Below are positions 10,945 to 24,286 of a stretch of DNA of 64,000 nt, in pieces. A program made the translations under genes and the position numbers. The number at the start of each line of letters is the position of its first letter. The stretch's first letter is position 1. Source of the stretch: Liolophura sinensis (Eukaryota; Mollusca; Polyplacophora; Chitonida; Chitonidae); assembly GCF_032854445.1 (NCBI RefSeq), contig NC_088301.1, positions 804,001 through 868,000 of the forward strand, written 5' to 3'. A model generated the notes under the pieces. It was not told the origin of the DNA and did no database searches. It saw only the letters and a list, made by a program, of their open reading frames with translations.

Positions 10945-13310
10945 CAGTCAAGACTACAACATCGTCAGGAAGTCCAGACTGCTGACTACAACAACGTCAG
11001 GATGTCCAGATTGCTGACTACAACAACGTCAGGATGTCGAGATGCTGACTACAACAACGTCAGGATGTCCAGACTGGTGACTACAACAACGTCAGGATGT
11101 CGAGATGCTGACTACAACAACGTCAGGATGTCCAGACTGTTGACTACAACAGGGTCAGGATGTCCAGACTGCTGACTACAACAACGTCATGATGTCCAGA
11201 TTGCTGACTACAACATCGTTAGGATGTCCAGATTGCTGACTACAACAGCATCAGGATGTCCAGATTGCTGACTACAACAACGTCATGATGTCAAGACTGC
11301 TGACTACAACAACGTCAGGATGTCCAGATTGCTGACTACAACAACGTCATGATGTCCAGATTGCTGACTACAATAACGTCAGGATGTCCAGATTGCTGAC
11401 TACAACAACCTGAGGATGTCCAGATTGCTGACTACAACAACGTCAGGATGTCCAGATTGCTGACTACAACAACGTCAGGATGTCGAGATGCTGACTACAA
11501 CAACGTCAGGATGTCCAGACTGGTGACTACAACAACGTCAGGATGTCGAGATGCTGACTACAACAACGTCAGGATGTCCAGACTGTTGACTACAACAGGG
11601 TCAGGATGTCCAGACTGCTGACTACAACAACGTCATGATGTCCAGATTGCTGACTACAACATCGTTAGGATGTCCAGATTGCTGACTACAACAACGTCAG
11701 GATGTCCAGATTGCTGACTACAACAACGTCAGGATGTCCAGATTGCTGACTACAAAAACGTCAGGAAGTCGAGATGATAACTACAACAACGTCAGGATGT
11801 CCAGATTGCCGACTACAACAGCGTTAGGATGTCCAGATTGCTGACTACAACAACGTCAGGATGTCTACACTGCTGACTACAACAACGTCAGGATGTCCAG
11901 ATTGCTGACTACAGCAACGTCAGGATGTCCAGGTTGCTGACTACAACAACGTTAGGATGTCCAGATTGCTGACTACAACAACGTTAGGATGTCCAGACTG
12001 CTGACTACAACAACGTCAGGATGTCCAGATTGCTGACTACAACAACGTTAGGATGTCCAGATTGCTGACTACAACAACGTTAGGATGTCCAGACTGCTGA
12101 GTACAACAACGTCAGGATGTCCAGATTGCTGACTACATCAACGTCAGGATGTCCAGATTGCTGACTACAATAACGTCAGGATGTCCAGATTGCTGACTAC
12201 AACAACGTCAGGATGTCCAGATTGCTGACTACAACAACGTCAGGATGTCGAGATGCTGACTACAACAACGTCAGGATGTCCAGATTGCTAACTACAACAA
12301 CGTCAGGATGTCCAGATTGCTGACTACAACAACGTCAGGATGTCCAGATTGCTGACTACAACAATATTAGGATGTCCAGATTGCTGACTACAACAACGTT
12401 AGGATGTCCAGATTACTGACTACAACAACGTCAGGATGTCGAGATGCTGACTACAACAACGTCATGATGTCCAGATTGCTGACTACAACAACGTCAGGAT
12501 GTCCAGATTGCTGACTACAACAACGTCAGGATGTCCAGATTGCTTACTACAACAACGTCAGGATGTCGAGATTGCTGACTACAACAACGTCAGGATGCCC
12601 AGATTGCTGACTACAACAACGTCAGGATGTCCAGATTGCTGACTACAACAACGTCAGGATGTCCAGATTGCCGACTACAACAGCGTCAGAATGTCGAGAT
12701 GCTGACTACAACAACGCCAGGATGTCCAGATTGCTGACTACAACAACGTCAGGATGTCCAGATTGCTGACTACAACAACGTCAGGATGTCGAGATGCTGA
12801 CTACAACAACGTCAGGATGTCCAGATTGCTGACTACAACAACGTCATGATGTCCAGACTGCTGACTACAACAACGCCAGGATGTCCAGATTGCTGACTAC
12901 AACAACGTCATGATGTCCAGACTGCTGACTACAACAGCATCAGGATGTCCAGATTGCTGACTACAACAACGTCATGATGTCAAGACTGCTGACTACAACA
13001 ACGTCAGGATGTCCAGATTGCTGACTACAACAACGTCATGATGTCCAGATTGCTGACTACAATAACGTCAGGATGTCCAGATTGCTGACTACAACAACGT
13101 CAGGATGTCCAGATTGCTAACTACAACAACGTCAGGATGTCGAGATGCTGACTACAACAACGTCAGGATGTCCAGACTGTTGACTACAACAGGGTCAGGA
13201 TGTCCAGACTGCTGACTACAACAGCGTTAGGATGTCCAGACTGCTGACTACAACAGCGTTAGGATGTCCAGGCTGCTGACTACTACAAAGTCAGGATGTC
13301 CTGACTTCTA
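10945..13310. repeat. 32-bp satellite, subfamily 1 (about 74 copies)
   Basis: The longest array of the window. The unit has the core TTGCTGACTACAACAACGTC followed by AGGATGTCCAGA (32 bp). A 31-bp variant with TCGAGATGCTGAC recurs. Blocks of several units recur in the same order: the run around 11030-11230 is closely repeated around 11470-11690, a sign of segmental duplication within the array. No spacer sequences lie between units. Confidence 0.96.
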
Positions 13311-14205
13311 ACTACAACATTACCAGACCGTTCACACTGCTGATTACAACAACGTCAGTCTGTTTAGACTTCTGACTACAACACTACAAGGCCATTCACA
13401 CTGCTGACTACAGCACTACAAGGCCGTTCATACAGCTGACTACAACACTACCAGACCGTTCACACTGTTGACTACAACACTGTCAGACTGTTCACACTGC
13501 TTACAGCACTACAAGACCGTTCACACTGCTGACTACAACACTAACAAACCGTTCACACTGCTGACTACAACACTACCAGACTGTTCACACTGCTGACTAC
13601 AGCATTACCAGACCGTTCACACTGCTGACTACAACACTACAAGGCCGTTCACACTGCTGACTACAGCACTACCAGACCGTTCACACTGCTGACTACAACA
13701 CTAACAGACCGTTCACACTGCTGACTACAGCACTACCAGACCGTTCACACTGCTGACTACAACACTACCAGACCGTTCACACTGTTGACTACAACACTGT
13801 CAGACTGTTCACACTGCTTACAGCACTACAAGACCGTTCACACGGCTGACTACAGAACTACCAGACCGTTCACACCGCTGACTACAACACTTATCAGGCC
13901 GTTCACACTGCTGACTACAACACTACAAGGCCGTTCATACAGCTGACTACAACACTACCAGACCGTTCACACTGCTGACTACAACACTACCAGACCGTTC
14001 ACACTGTTGACTACAACACTGTCAGACTGTTCACACTGCTTACAGCACTACAAGACCGTTCACACGGCTGACTACAGAACTACCAGACAGTTCACACTGC
14101 TGACTACAGCACTACCAGACCGTTCACACTGCTGACTACAGCACTACCAGACCGTTCACACTGCTAACTAAAGCACTAACGGACCATTCACACTGCTAAA
14201 GCTGA
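13311..14205. repeat. 32-bp satellite, subfamily 2 (about 28 copies)
   Basis: Directly continues subfamily 1 with the same 32-bp period and the shared half CTGCTGACTACAAC, but the other half is ACTACCAGACCGTTCACA in place of AACGTCAGGATGTCCAGA. Transitional units with mixed halves occur at about 13290-13400. Some units are shortened (CACTGCTTACAGCACTACAA). A block around 13430-13520 is repeated around 13750-13840 and 13940-14060. Confidence 0.95.
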
Positions 14206-16255
14206 GGATAGTTTTGCTGAATTTTTATTATGTTCAATTTAATTCCCAAGGCCTCGGGGTTTTGTGCCTATTGCTCCACATGTCCATCTCTAAAACGGCA
14301 AATAAAGAAGGCAACCTGGCAACAATGCACTAAGACAGAATGTGAAACAGCAGTTAAGTCGACGAAAATTCTTAAGCCTGAATTGTGCCCAACATTGAAT
14401 TCTCTGGCCTCATTTTGAATAGGTTTAAAAGAAAGGATACTCTCAAGCGACATTGACTCCCATACTGTTAAAGCTTCCCTTATCGTATTCGTGTGTTTTT
14501 TTATTTTTTTATTTTTTTTTTGTAACTTGTTACTAAACGTAGCATGAGTACAAATACACGTGTATCAATACACAAGTACCAGTCATGTAGATGTACCCTG
14601 AACTCTCCAGTGCCTGAAGGTATTATTGCATAGCCTTCAACAGCTCTGTCTATTCATCTCGATGTCCATGTTCAGTTCTTGTTGTCATGTAACAGATGTC
14701 GCTGTGCAACTTGTTTTCTCAACCAAACTAGTGACGTACAGTGACGTAAACAATTTCTGGATTGTCTTTTAATTTGCTACCTCAACACAAAGTTAATATG
14801 GCTATTCCGAGAGATGTACATCTTTGCCTGTCTACCTGGAAACCTATAACAATATGAACTCTTCATTGTTGCTACAGATCTGATAGGCATTATCGCCATA
14901 AGAGATTTCCTTTCCAGTATAAATGATTTGAGAATTTTCTACTCTTTCAACAATTTTGATTTAATTAAGCACTTTTTATAAAAGGAAACGGATGTGTTAA
15001 AATGTTCAACTTTTGTCTAAAAGGCATTGCAAGATCTAATTAAGAGCGTGTTATTTGCATGCTTTTCCTGGAAGTATTCGGCCTTGAAAATCAAAGGTTT
15101 GTGACTCATGACAAAAATTATGTCCCGAAGCTTCGCAATTATCTGACAAAACGGGTTTCTTTAACATAGTGGAACTGGCGTAGAAAACAGTGAAAATAAA
15201 TCTAGAACAGAATCCATTCCAAAGCAACAAGGCTAAAGCAAACTCTTGTCTAGCGCACATAATAACACTGTAATCAATGATACGTTCCGTTCTTCCAAAT
15301 CTTCCTTTGGATTTTCTTCCAAACCTTGCTACATCAACCTCAGCAATCGCAATGAGCAGACATAAAAGCGTGCATCGATTTAGCGCTTATGATCAGTCTT
15401 AGCAATACAACCGCACTGTGTTTATATGTCCCTGGGTACACATGTTCGAGCACCCTGTATCACGCTCTTGTTTATAGCTATCAACGATGATTTCATTTTG
15501 TCTTTTATTTGTTTGCTTTAATATATTTGGTTCAGCTTCAGTTAGCCTGTTAACGGCTATGTGGTCGTTCCATCGTGAATACGGCGAGGGTTGAGAGGGG
15601 GAGAATTCACAGAGACTATTATTTCCATTCCCACCCCTGACAGGAATCTCAACAATTACCAGATACACTCATTGTCATAGTGAGTAGACAACCATTTCGT
15701 TCCCATGATCACATTAGGCATTAAATGGTAATGTGTTTTTCCTGCACAATGATTAACACTTAGCTACAGATCTGATCTAGCAGAAATTATTGATCAGTGG
15801 GTTGTTGTTGTTGGTTTTTTGTTTGTTTTGCAGTACAATCAGCTCTCGCACAAGCATTTACATGTACAAACGTCCCTGTAAATGTATTCGACTTCTAGAT
15901 GATTGTGACGCCAACTAGAATACGTTTGTTAAAATATTGATTCGACCTTTGTGAATAGTGATGGCATTCCTGGAAGAAAGGATATTTCCTTTGGACCAAC
16001 CAGATAAAACCCTCACTTTCTCGCAATGACGTACATTTTTTAAAGCCAAACAAAAAGCACATTAAGCTTCGCTCAAAACACTTTTAATGGCACGGCTTTA
16101 CGTTTTTTTTCTACCCAATCAGAGACTATTCCGAGCAGAGAAATAATGCTGATGGCGGTAAATCAACATTGTTAAGGAGCTCGACATTCCCATGCCAGTC
16201 GCCAGCCGTCGTCCAGTAATCCGCCTGAACCATTTGGACAGCCAAAATTTATAAC
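14206..16255. other. Unique spacer, no supported gene
   Basis: About 2 kb of single-copy sequence with a T-rich run at 14497-14521. Small open frames (14230-14418 plus, 15051-15260 minus, 15399-15668 minus) show no domain or splice-supported structure. Confidence 0.5.
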
Positions 16256-16261
16256 TGAATG

Positions 16262-16545
16262 GAATTTATATATTTATTATTTGATTGGTGTTTTACGCAT
16301 TACTAAATAATATTTCACCTACGCGAAGGCGACCAGCATTACAGTGAGACGAAACGCGGCAGAGCCAGGAGAAAACTCAAGTTCATCTGCAGGCTCCTGG
16401 CAAACCTTCCCATGTACCACAGGAGAAGAAGCCAGCAAAAGTTGTACAAGAACTCACAGCGCCCACTGTGGTGAGAAGGTCCTAAGTCATATATTATGCT
16501 GCGCTAGGAAGCTGTAAACCACTGAACCACGTACTGTCACATCGA
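16262..16545 (-). mobile_element. SINE, second family (GGCGTAAAACACCAATC tail), diverged
   Basis: The left end TTTGATTGGTGTTTTACGCA followed by TATTTCACCTACGCGAAGGC is the reverse complement of the tail seen at 58627-58672. On the minus strand the right end reads GTGGTTCAGTGGTTTACAGC (A-box region), and then CTGTGAGTTCTTGTACAACT near the B box. Many substitutions from the 58.4-kb copy mark an old insertion. I could not find a target-site duplication. Confidence 0.75.
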
Positions 16546-16724
16546 AACTTGGTGAAGTCAATTTATATAAGGATGACGTTCAAATATCCAGAGATACTAC
16601 TTGTTCTAGGAACCAAAAGTATTTAGGAACGGCTATATTTTCTTGATCAATTTGCCACGAAAATGAAAATGAAAGAAACACGGCTATGTTCACCGTTGAA
16701 TCAGGCCCAGCAGGACTACATGAG

Positions 16725-17175
16725 ACATTCGCTTTAGCACCATGAAACATCTGTCAACTACTGTCTCTCATGCGCTATGACACCATGAAACACTTGTCAG
16801 CTACCACCTGCCAGTAGGGAGACCCAGTATCAAATCCAGGTCGGGTCATACCAAAGACTTTGAAAATGGTATTTGTTGCTGCCTCCCTTGGCGCTCAGTA
16901 CTGAGAGGTTAGAGCAAGGAAACAGGATTGGTTGACCCGGTGTCAGGTCATGTCTGGTGTCTTCGGCATGATGCTTCAGTGGCGGCTGCACTTTGATAGC
17001 ATGGACTCGCCACAAGAAGACACAATATATGTGCACACACCTAATGACTCCTCGTTGTCATATTACTTAAAAATTGCTAAGCGCGACGTTAAACCCCAAG
17101 CATTCATTGACTGATTGGTCTCCCATGCGCTTTGGCATCATGAAACATCTGTCAACAACTGTCTCCCCTCATAAA
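16725..17175. repeat. Short 43-bp tandem repeat split by a SINE
   Basis: The marker CATGAAACA starts at 16741 and 16784 (43 bp apart) and a third copy occurs at 17139, to the right of the SINE at 16805-17117. All three copies are followed by a variant of CTGTCAACTACTGTCTCTCA. The simplest reading is a small tandem array into which the SINE inserted. Confidence 0.7.
16805..17117 (+). mobile_element. SINE, third family, head truncated
   Basis: Plus strand. It begins near a B-box-like ATCAAATCCAGGTCGGGTCA, passes through CTCAGTACTGAGAGGTTAGA and TGGACTCGCCACAAGAAGAC, and ends with the tail AAAAATTGCTAAGCGCGACG followed by TTAAACCCCAAGCATTCATTGACT. The last 50 bp are homologous to the tail of the tRNA-Pro-like family at 6.75, 10.57 and 52.70 kb, while the bodies differ. 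The A-box part of the head is missing. Two opposed open frames of 60-68 codons in this interval are incidental. Confidence 0.8.
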
Positions 17176-20100
17176 TGAAGTGGTCCACATTGATTCACCA
17201 TGTTTGTTCTCATGTTATTGGCGTAACCCATATGAACGCATGCTCGTTGCTTACACAATCGCACGGTACTGTTGTTAGCCACCCATGTGTTTTCATTACT
17301 ATTGATGGTGCTAACAGAATTAATTGAGAAACTATTCAGGCGTCGGCTTTAAAGGTTTATTAAACGAATGATATCTCAGTCACTAGAAACTATCGTTCGA
17401 TGTTCACACGTGTCTTATATAGTGAACGCGATCAAATGGAACATCACGTGAAAATAGAAAGTTTGTCAAAACAAAATATTTTTACGTGGAAATAAAAAAA
17501 TATACTCAGAAGTTTGTCTTTGATTAGGAACTAGAACTAAATTATTTCATAAGTTATGTCAGGTAACGTTTGCTTTACTTTGCAGATGTATTTGGTAAAG
17601 TGTAAGTGTAACAACCTGTTTGTGACAGACACCTATCTAGTGTTAGCCACCTACTGAAAACACGTCAAAAGTGAGGTCCGAGAGCCCACGACCACGAGGA
17701 ATTATCTATAGGTGCTGAAGCTCCTGTTATCTAATAGTGCCATCACTTTCATTAGGACCAAGACGTCGTCTTCTCACCTTGGTAATCTAGGACACTGCCC
17801 TTTAAACTGTCATTCTGGACACTCATTTCAGTCAGGGTAAAACCGGGAGATACGGACGGCATTTTTTATGGCTTTGGAACAGCTTTCTTCGATTCATTAC
17901 ACGTACGCCGGAAAGTTTCCAGACATGATTGCTTGAAGCTTCGTGAAGACATTACCAATGGATTCTTGTAAAGAAAAAGTTCACACCCACGTATCGACAA
18001 CTAGTCACTTTTTGCCACTGTTTTATTAAAAATTAAAGAGCTTTTTTAACACCGTCACTCCATCTTCTGCGTCGCACCGAAACCACATGCAAAATTAACA
18101 TCTGAGTAAAACTCCGACACAGGTTTGGTTCAAATGGCTCATGCAATGTCTCCTGACGTGGTCCCGATGACATTCGCATTCTCCTATTACTTGAAACCTC
18201 AGTCGGGTTACAGTCATTAGATTCTCGAATCTAAATCAGTAATGGGGGTGAAAAGAAATATCCGGGCGGTCCAAGATATCCTGCTGTTCTCCCAGCTTCA
18301 GATTCGCAGCAATTGAAATCCTGATTTTTGTCGGAGAATCATCCACGTCTTTCGCTTCTCTCAGAAGCGATCAATTGACAGCCGCTGACCGTGAGTGACG
18401 GGTAATGAGCCAGCACAGATAACATCTTGTCAAGAAAGCAAACAGCACGCCACAAAAAAGGCGGGCATCGCGGAGAAGGGAAAACGGGCTGTATCGAGGG
18501 ATTCTTATTGTACTCCTGACCTTAATGCGCCATGACATAAATCCAAAAGCGTTCCAAAAACATAATGGAATGTCCTGTCAATATTCCATTTTAGGTCATG
18601 AATAAAGACTAAGCTAAACATTGCATGTCTATATCGGCTTAGGCCAGAGACGCAAGCATTATGGGTGCGATTAAATCAACGTAATAATGGATGTCTTGAC
18701 AAGAATTCCGCCGTGTACAAATTCAGCTGAATAATAATCGATTGTGCCTAACAATCGGACGAAGGATTTTAATACTACGACATATTTTATGTTCAAAATT
18801 AACTGGCTTTTAATATTTATAGCATTTGGTGTTGTGGTATAATACAATCAGAGAACGTTACCACTTGCAATGTCGCCACACAGTCCTGACAGGAGGTAAA
18901 CCCGGTATTCTACTGTTTCGATAGATTTCCATTAATTCAGTTGAAAATGAATTTCTCTTAACAAGAAAACACATACGAGATGGTTATTGCAAATATATTT
19001 ATACCATCTGTCAACGGAAATGGATCGGTACCACTTCTCTCGGGAGAACAGCTGCAAGCGGAAATATAGGGGAAGCGCTGGAATAGAAAGAGGGGAACTA
19101 TGAAGACTAGACAGTCATAATGACAAGAAGAATTGAACTGTGTGTTACTGTTTCGACAAAACCGGCCAGTTATCTAGGAAACAAATTGCATGTTGAAATC
19201 AGATTCTGTTTTACCTCCGTTTTGCTGCACAGAATGAGATATCAGTTGATTAGGCACATAAAACTTACACCCGACCGAAAAGTTTGACGAGTCAAATATT
19301 ATGGCAATGAATTCGGGACTTTCTATAGCAGTTTTGAGTCCAGCGTTAATAGTGACAACTTTTGAATTATGGTCCGTGAAGCTGGTCAGTGTGATGGTGT
19401 CTCAGTGGCATGCTTTAAGTACCCACTGTTTAGACATTTATGCTGTTTTAGATACTTTCATACTGTGGAGGCTTTGTTTGTTACTACCCCATCAACATAC
19501 CCGGGATTATGTAACCTATTAACGAACTGTCCTGGCAGAATAATCCGTTCCCATCCCCTTGTAGGAAAGAACAGACACGTCATTACCCGAGATAACACCG
19601 TGAAATTAGCGTATAGCCAATTTAAATAAGTGAGTTAGGATAGCCGACAATGTGGTGAGTATGATTTCTTTTGTCATAACCTGCAGAGCGCTATAGTAAA
19701 TCCTGCTGAGTTACCCACGCCATCATAAATGGGTCTAACCAGTAGTGAAAATAAATAGGAACCCGCAGTTCTTACGTCAGCTTGTCGACAGAGGGCGTGT
19801 TCAGGCAACACTAAGGAGAACTGAATCCACCATTACTCAACAGGGTACTCCCTCCACCATTCAAGAAGGTTGCCTGGAAACACTGAATTGCGACAAAACT
19901 TGTATGAAGCAAGTTATGGTTTCATCCAATCATGCTTTAAGCGAGAACACCACCACACAAATATATGGCGACATTCTTACAAGACACTGCATTGTCACCG
20001 CTGTAGGGTCATTAAGACAGAATCCTTAGGAAGTTGTTGAACCATTAATCTTTCACCACAATTAACCATCATTTGATGTACTGTCAAAAGGAAGCCTTTC

Positions 20101-21010
20101 CTGAAGAGATTTACTGTCATCGTGAAAATAGGGCTAATCATTTTATTGCAACAGTAGCAGCTCAAGGTTGGAATAACCACCGAGGCCATATAATGTGATT
20201 TATGTCTGAACACATTGCTGGCAGTTGCCAGGACTGGATTTGATCCAGCACCTGTCTCAGCCACAAGCCTTTGTTTTGAACAATGCCCTCTTTTCGCTGA
20301 TGCCTTATGACCACCTCTGGTCGCCATGTTGAATTCCTCCTCCAGGAAATTGCGTGTCTTCAACATCAATCATGTGGGAAGTGCCCGGATCCATGGCGAA
20401 CCGTTTGACCTTTCGTGATGTCTAAAACCCGCTTCCTGACTGATATGTTTAAGGTGATGAAGCATTTAAAATCTCAGAGAAAGGGACTGGTTTCCTGATC
20501 GAACAAGCGAGAACATCAGACAACATACAAGAGGTGTTGCCTTAGTTCACGAAGAGATCACGGTTGCCATATTAAAAAGGGCTCTGCCCAAGATGGCACT
20601 TATATGGTAGACTGTAATCGCTATCGCCCTTCAACACAATGCTAACATTATATCGGTACAGAGTAAGTTCTGAGGCTTCCCCCATGCTCAGGTCGGTGTG
20701 TACGCTGCCAAGGGACCGCAGCGCGGTGATCAATCCTGTATGATACAAGAGGCAGGCCAATGAATACGGAAATATTCTAGTTCCCAATATCAGACGGGCT
20801 TCTTCTTGTGATCTAAGCTAACGCATTTATAATTCAAGAGAAGTGTTTTTATGGAAAATGGTCGACCGATCTGTGACAGCCGCGGGTGATTGTATCTCGG
20901 CTGTCCTGGATTGCCAATGTCGGTATATTAGCATCAGTGACGAGAGAAGAGGAAAGCCTTCAGAGCGGAAAACAATCACGGCATACCAGGAGTTGAAAAC
21001 GCTGTCCCGA
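17176..21010. other. Long unique stretch, no supported gene
   Basis: About 3.8 kb with no tandem array and no SINE that I recognise. Open frames up to 124 codons (19995-20369 minus) have no domain. Part of 18150-18800 has a balanced composition and many short transcription-factor-like words, but nothing I can assign. It could be intronic or regulatory DNA. Confidence 0.45.
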
Positions 21011-21018
21011 GAACCAGC

Positions 21019-21049
21019 GGGGGGGTGGGGTGGGGAGGGGGGAGGGGGG
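21019..21049 (+). other. G-quadruplex-type G-rich tract
   Basis: Five or more runs of four or more G separated by single T or A bases (GGGGTGGGGTGGGGAGGGG and onward). This fits the G-quadruplex consensus with one-base loops, the most stable class. Function is unknown; such tracts are also common replication and sequencing stall sites. Confidence 0.75.
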
Positions 21050-21059
21050 AAGGCAAGCA

Positions 21060-24000
21060 AAGTCACGTGACCCGCAACAATTTTTAGGCAATCACTTTCG
21101 GCACGAGCGAGTTAGACATTGTTATAGAGGGGAATTAAGACCAAATGAAGGCTGGGTAGACCATCTGCCCTGCAGCAGAAACCATCTCTTTTTCGCATTC
21201 AGGATTGGAAATCGTTCTCTTAAGTTGGAATCGACGCTCCTGTCCTTGCCTTGGGCAGCACTTGTAGTGAAGTATTACAGGATTTAGCTTAGCTTTATCT
21301 GAAGAACAGATAACTCTGGTGAAAGAGAAAAAAGGTGCACGGTACCACTGAGGGAAAGCCACAGATATGCAAATTATGTTTATTGTTGCATCATTCAGTA
21401 ACATTACTATACAATGTAGTTCAGTTGACCGAAACATTAACGATAGAAAATGTTTGTTAGCGTAACGAGCAATTGTTCATATTAACGTATGGATTTGAAT
21501 ACCATATCGAACAACGACGCTATGCCTTATAAGGTACAAAATTAAGCGTACCAAACGTATTTGGAAAATTAGGCTTTAGTGGGGTTTTGTTGACACATTT
21601 GTGTCTTCACGCACAGCCAAAAATCTCTAAGATCAGTAAATTTGTTTGAAATTCGGCTTATTGGGGCGTTGTCTTCATTTAGTTGCCCGATGTTTATGTA
21701 CAAATTACGACAGTGTCCATTTTCTGGTAAAACCATTCCTTTTCTCGTTTTCGAGAAGCACCACTAAGGCGCATAACTGGTGTGTCTCAAAGCACATTTT
21801 GTTCAGACCCCGGGTTTTCACGACTACCTGGACGCCATTTTGCACAGCTGATAAGATCCTGTGACCGTTATCTACAATTTTTTTCCTCCCAACCTTAAGA
21901 AGCAATGTGATGCATCCGTCACCTTAACTACCTCACATTTGGCTTATAGAACATTTCCAATAGAGCAAGTGTAAACTTCTCAAAGGTTTCCATTCCCGCA
22001 GTTTCTCACATTAGGGGCTTCGATATAAGGGGAAATTTGAGCAGTGGGATCGAAGTTTGAGCCATATGGTTACACGATGCACCGTTGCTGGTCCATGTAC
22101 ACCTGTAGGGACAGCTTCCCCCAATCAGTAGATATATGTCAGAATGGAAACAGCGTTCATCCGACTAAATAGGTCATTTGTATTGGCAGACTGGCCAATA
22201 GCACGGCAACAAAATACACCACCAAAGAGCCCGTTATGATGGCGCCACAGGATTACAGTATACCAGCTCGATCCAGACTGAAAAACAAAGCCCCATGTGC
22301 ATGTTACCTTCAATTTGGTAACCGGAAACGTGTTTTTCGGTGTATTAAGTTGTCGGAAAAGAGTTTTGCTGGGGCAACGACGAATGCTGGGGAAAAGAGG
22401 CTGGCGCCAATGGCAGGCATTACCCATACGAAACTAGTAAACAGAAGTCGTGTGGGCTTGAACAGCTGTAATCGCTGTATTATGTTACCCAGGTGATACT
22501 TCATGATAATCATTGCTTTGTGGCCTGGTGTTGGGGTAGAGTTGCCTGGGTGATGCTATACAGCCAACCTCTGATTAACCAGGGATTATCATGCACATAT
22601 ATATATGCTTTGCCCAATCATTAACTTGAAAATGTGCTGACAGATATTATTTGCTAATTGAAGATTTTGATTTATAGCTGTCGATTTCGGCTTTAATTGA
22701 CCAACGTAAGCGTACAGGAACAGAGAACCCGGGAGAACATCACATTAGCCAATGGCAGTACTACTATCCTGCATTATACACCAGGTTTTCAGGCTGGCAT
22801 GTCTTGTGACCCGTGAACCCTAAATTGTACCCAGTTATCTGTTCGTGATACTTTAACCGACTTCTATTTAGTCGCAGAACTGGTTTCATTGTCTTTAAAG
22901 TGATGTAAATTCTGGTTATTTTGAGGAAATTGCGTGATTAGTTCACACATGCAGTGACGCCTGTTACAAAAACTCAACACATATATAGGCATCAAAATAG
23001 ACATTCGAATAACAACCGTCAAAGTGGGACGTTCCAAGACCAATTCCCAACACAAAGTTCAACACAAACAACCAAAGACATAAGAAAGTATATAAAACTG
23101 TTTACAAATCAGGATCCGTTGAGCTTATATGTAAGTTTACATCTGTACGTACACATATAAATCCACCATTATAGGGGATAGAGTACAAATAACATATAAT
23201 TTGGTGCTTTTGATCAGCATATCAGTGGGGTAATCAGACAGCTGTTGCGATATAGTTTTCCCACATGGTATGTCTGAGTTTATGAAAGTGTTTATAGTTT
23301 CACCCTCGTTAATCGAAGGCTTCCGAAGCCGTGAGAGTGTCGGAACAATGAAAAGAACCGATCCTCATAGGTTACAGCGGCCATAATACGGATGTGGCAC
23401 CCTGAACACCAGAAAACTTAGCAGATCTGAAGGGTTGCTATTGTTCTCCGCAATGTCCACCGGGTTTCACAGGTAGATCGATGGACGCGCAGGAAACGCT
23501 ACAGTCGCTATACTGGTGTCGCTTGAACACGCACGTAGCACCAGGCAGTACAGCTGGTCAATGCAATCAGACACTGTGAAGTGATTATCCACCGTTCAAC
23601 CTGAGGGGTAATTTCCCCTCCAATCCACTGGTCAACCAGAGTCTGTTTCTATTGACCTGCGAACGTTAGGTGGCGCTAGAAAACTCGAGCACACCATTAA
23701 TATTTGCCAGGCACCAGTAGCTCTAAACATTCACTCTGAATAACAAGGCCATCATTCTGTCTATAAACTTACTGCCGAGAAACTCATACCATTCAAGATG
23801 CACAAGGCAGTGGTGAGAAAAATTGAATAGCAGATATTCCCAGCGGAAATGCCTCTCATCAGCGCTGTCATCTTCAGTTTGTTATTGGGCAGAATCATTA
23901 GCTTCCACACTGGTCGCCCTTAAAAGTAAAGTATTGACTCGGATGAATGCAAATATGAATTATCTGCTGTTTAAAAACGGGTACCGCATCCAATTCATGT

Positions 24001-24140
24001 TTTCATAACACGGGAGGGTGAAATAAGACTGACCTTTAGTGACCGCGGCAGCATTCACATGTAGATGAAGGTGGAAGACGCTGTCTATGACCACACGGTA
24101 TGTCAGTTTACTGCAAGGCAAGAAAATACCATAACGCCAC
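21060..24140. other. Unique stretch, no supported gene
   Basis: About 3 kb without arrays. Several 60-100 codon frames occur on both strands (21135-21437 minus, 22125-22427 minus, 22236-22496 plus). They overlap each other, none has a domain, and none is bounded by convincing splice sites. Confidence 0.45.
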
Positions 24141-24143
24141 AAG

Positions 24144-24178
24144 CCCCCTCCCCCCTCCCACTGCCATCCCCCTCCCAC
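24144..24178 (-). other. C-rich tract, G-quadruplex motif on the minus strand
   Basis: CCCCCTCCCCCCTCCC, then a short break and CCCCCTCCC. On the minus strand this gives four or more G-runs with short loops. It interrupts otherwise ordinary sequence. Confidence 0.6.
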
Positions 24179-24286
24179 CACCTACCAACCCACGACTTCC
24201 CACTGACAAGGCACAGAAATTAGAACAGAAAATATAGACAGTTAATACTGAGCATTCCTTCACTCATGAAACTTCATAACGGCACA

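Noticed and set aside
10945-14205. CRISPR-like regular 32-bp repeats
   Set aside because: Units follow each other directly with no spacers, and the context is a eukaryotic genome. It is a plain tandem array.
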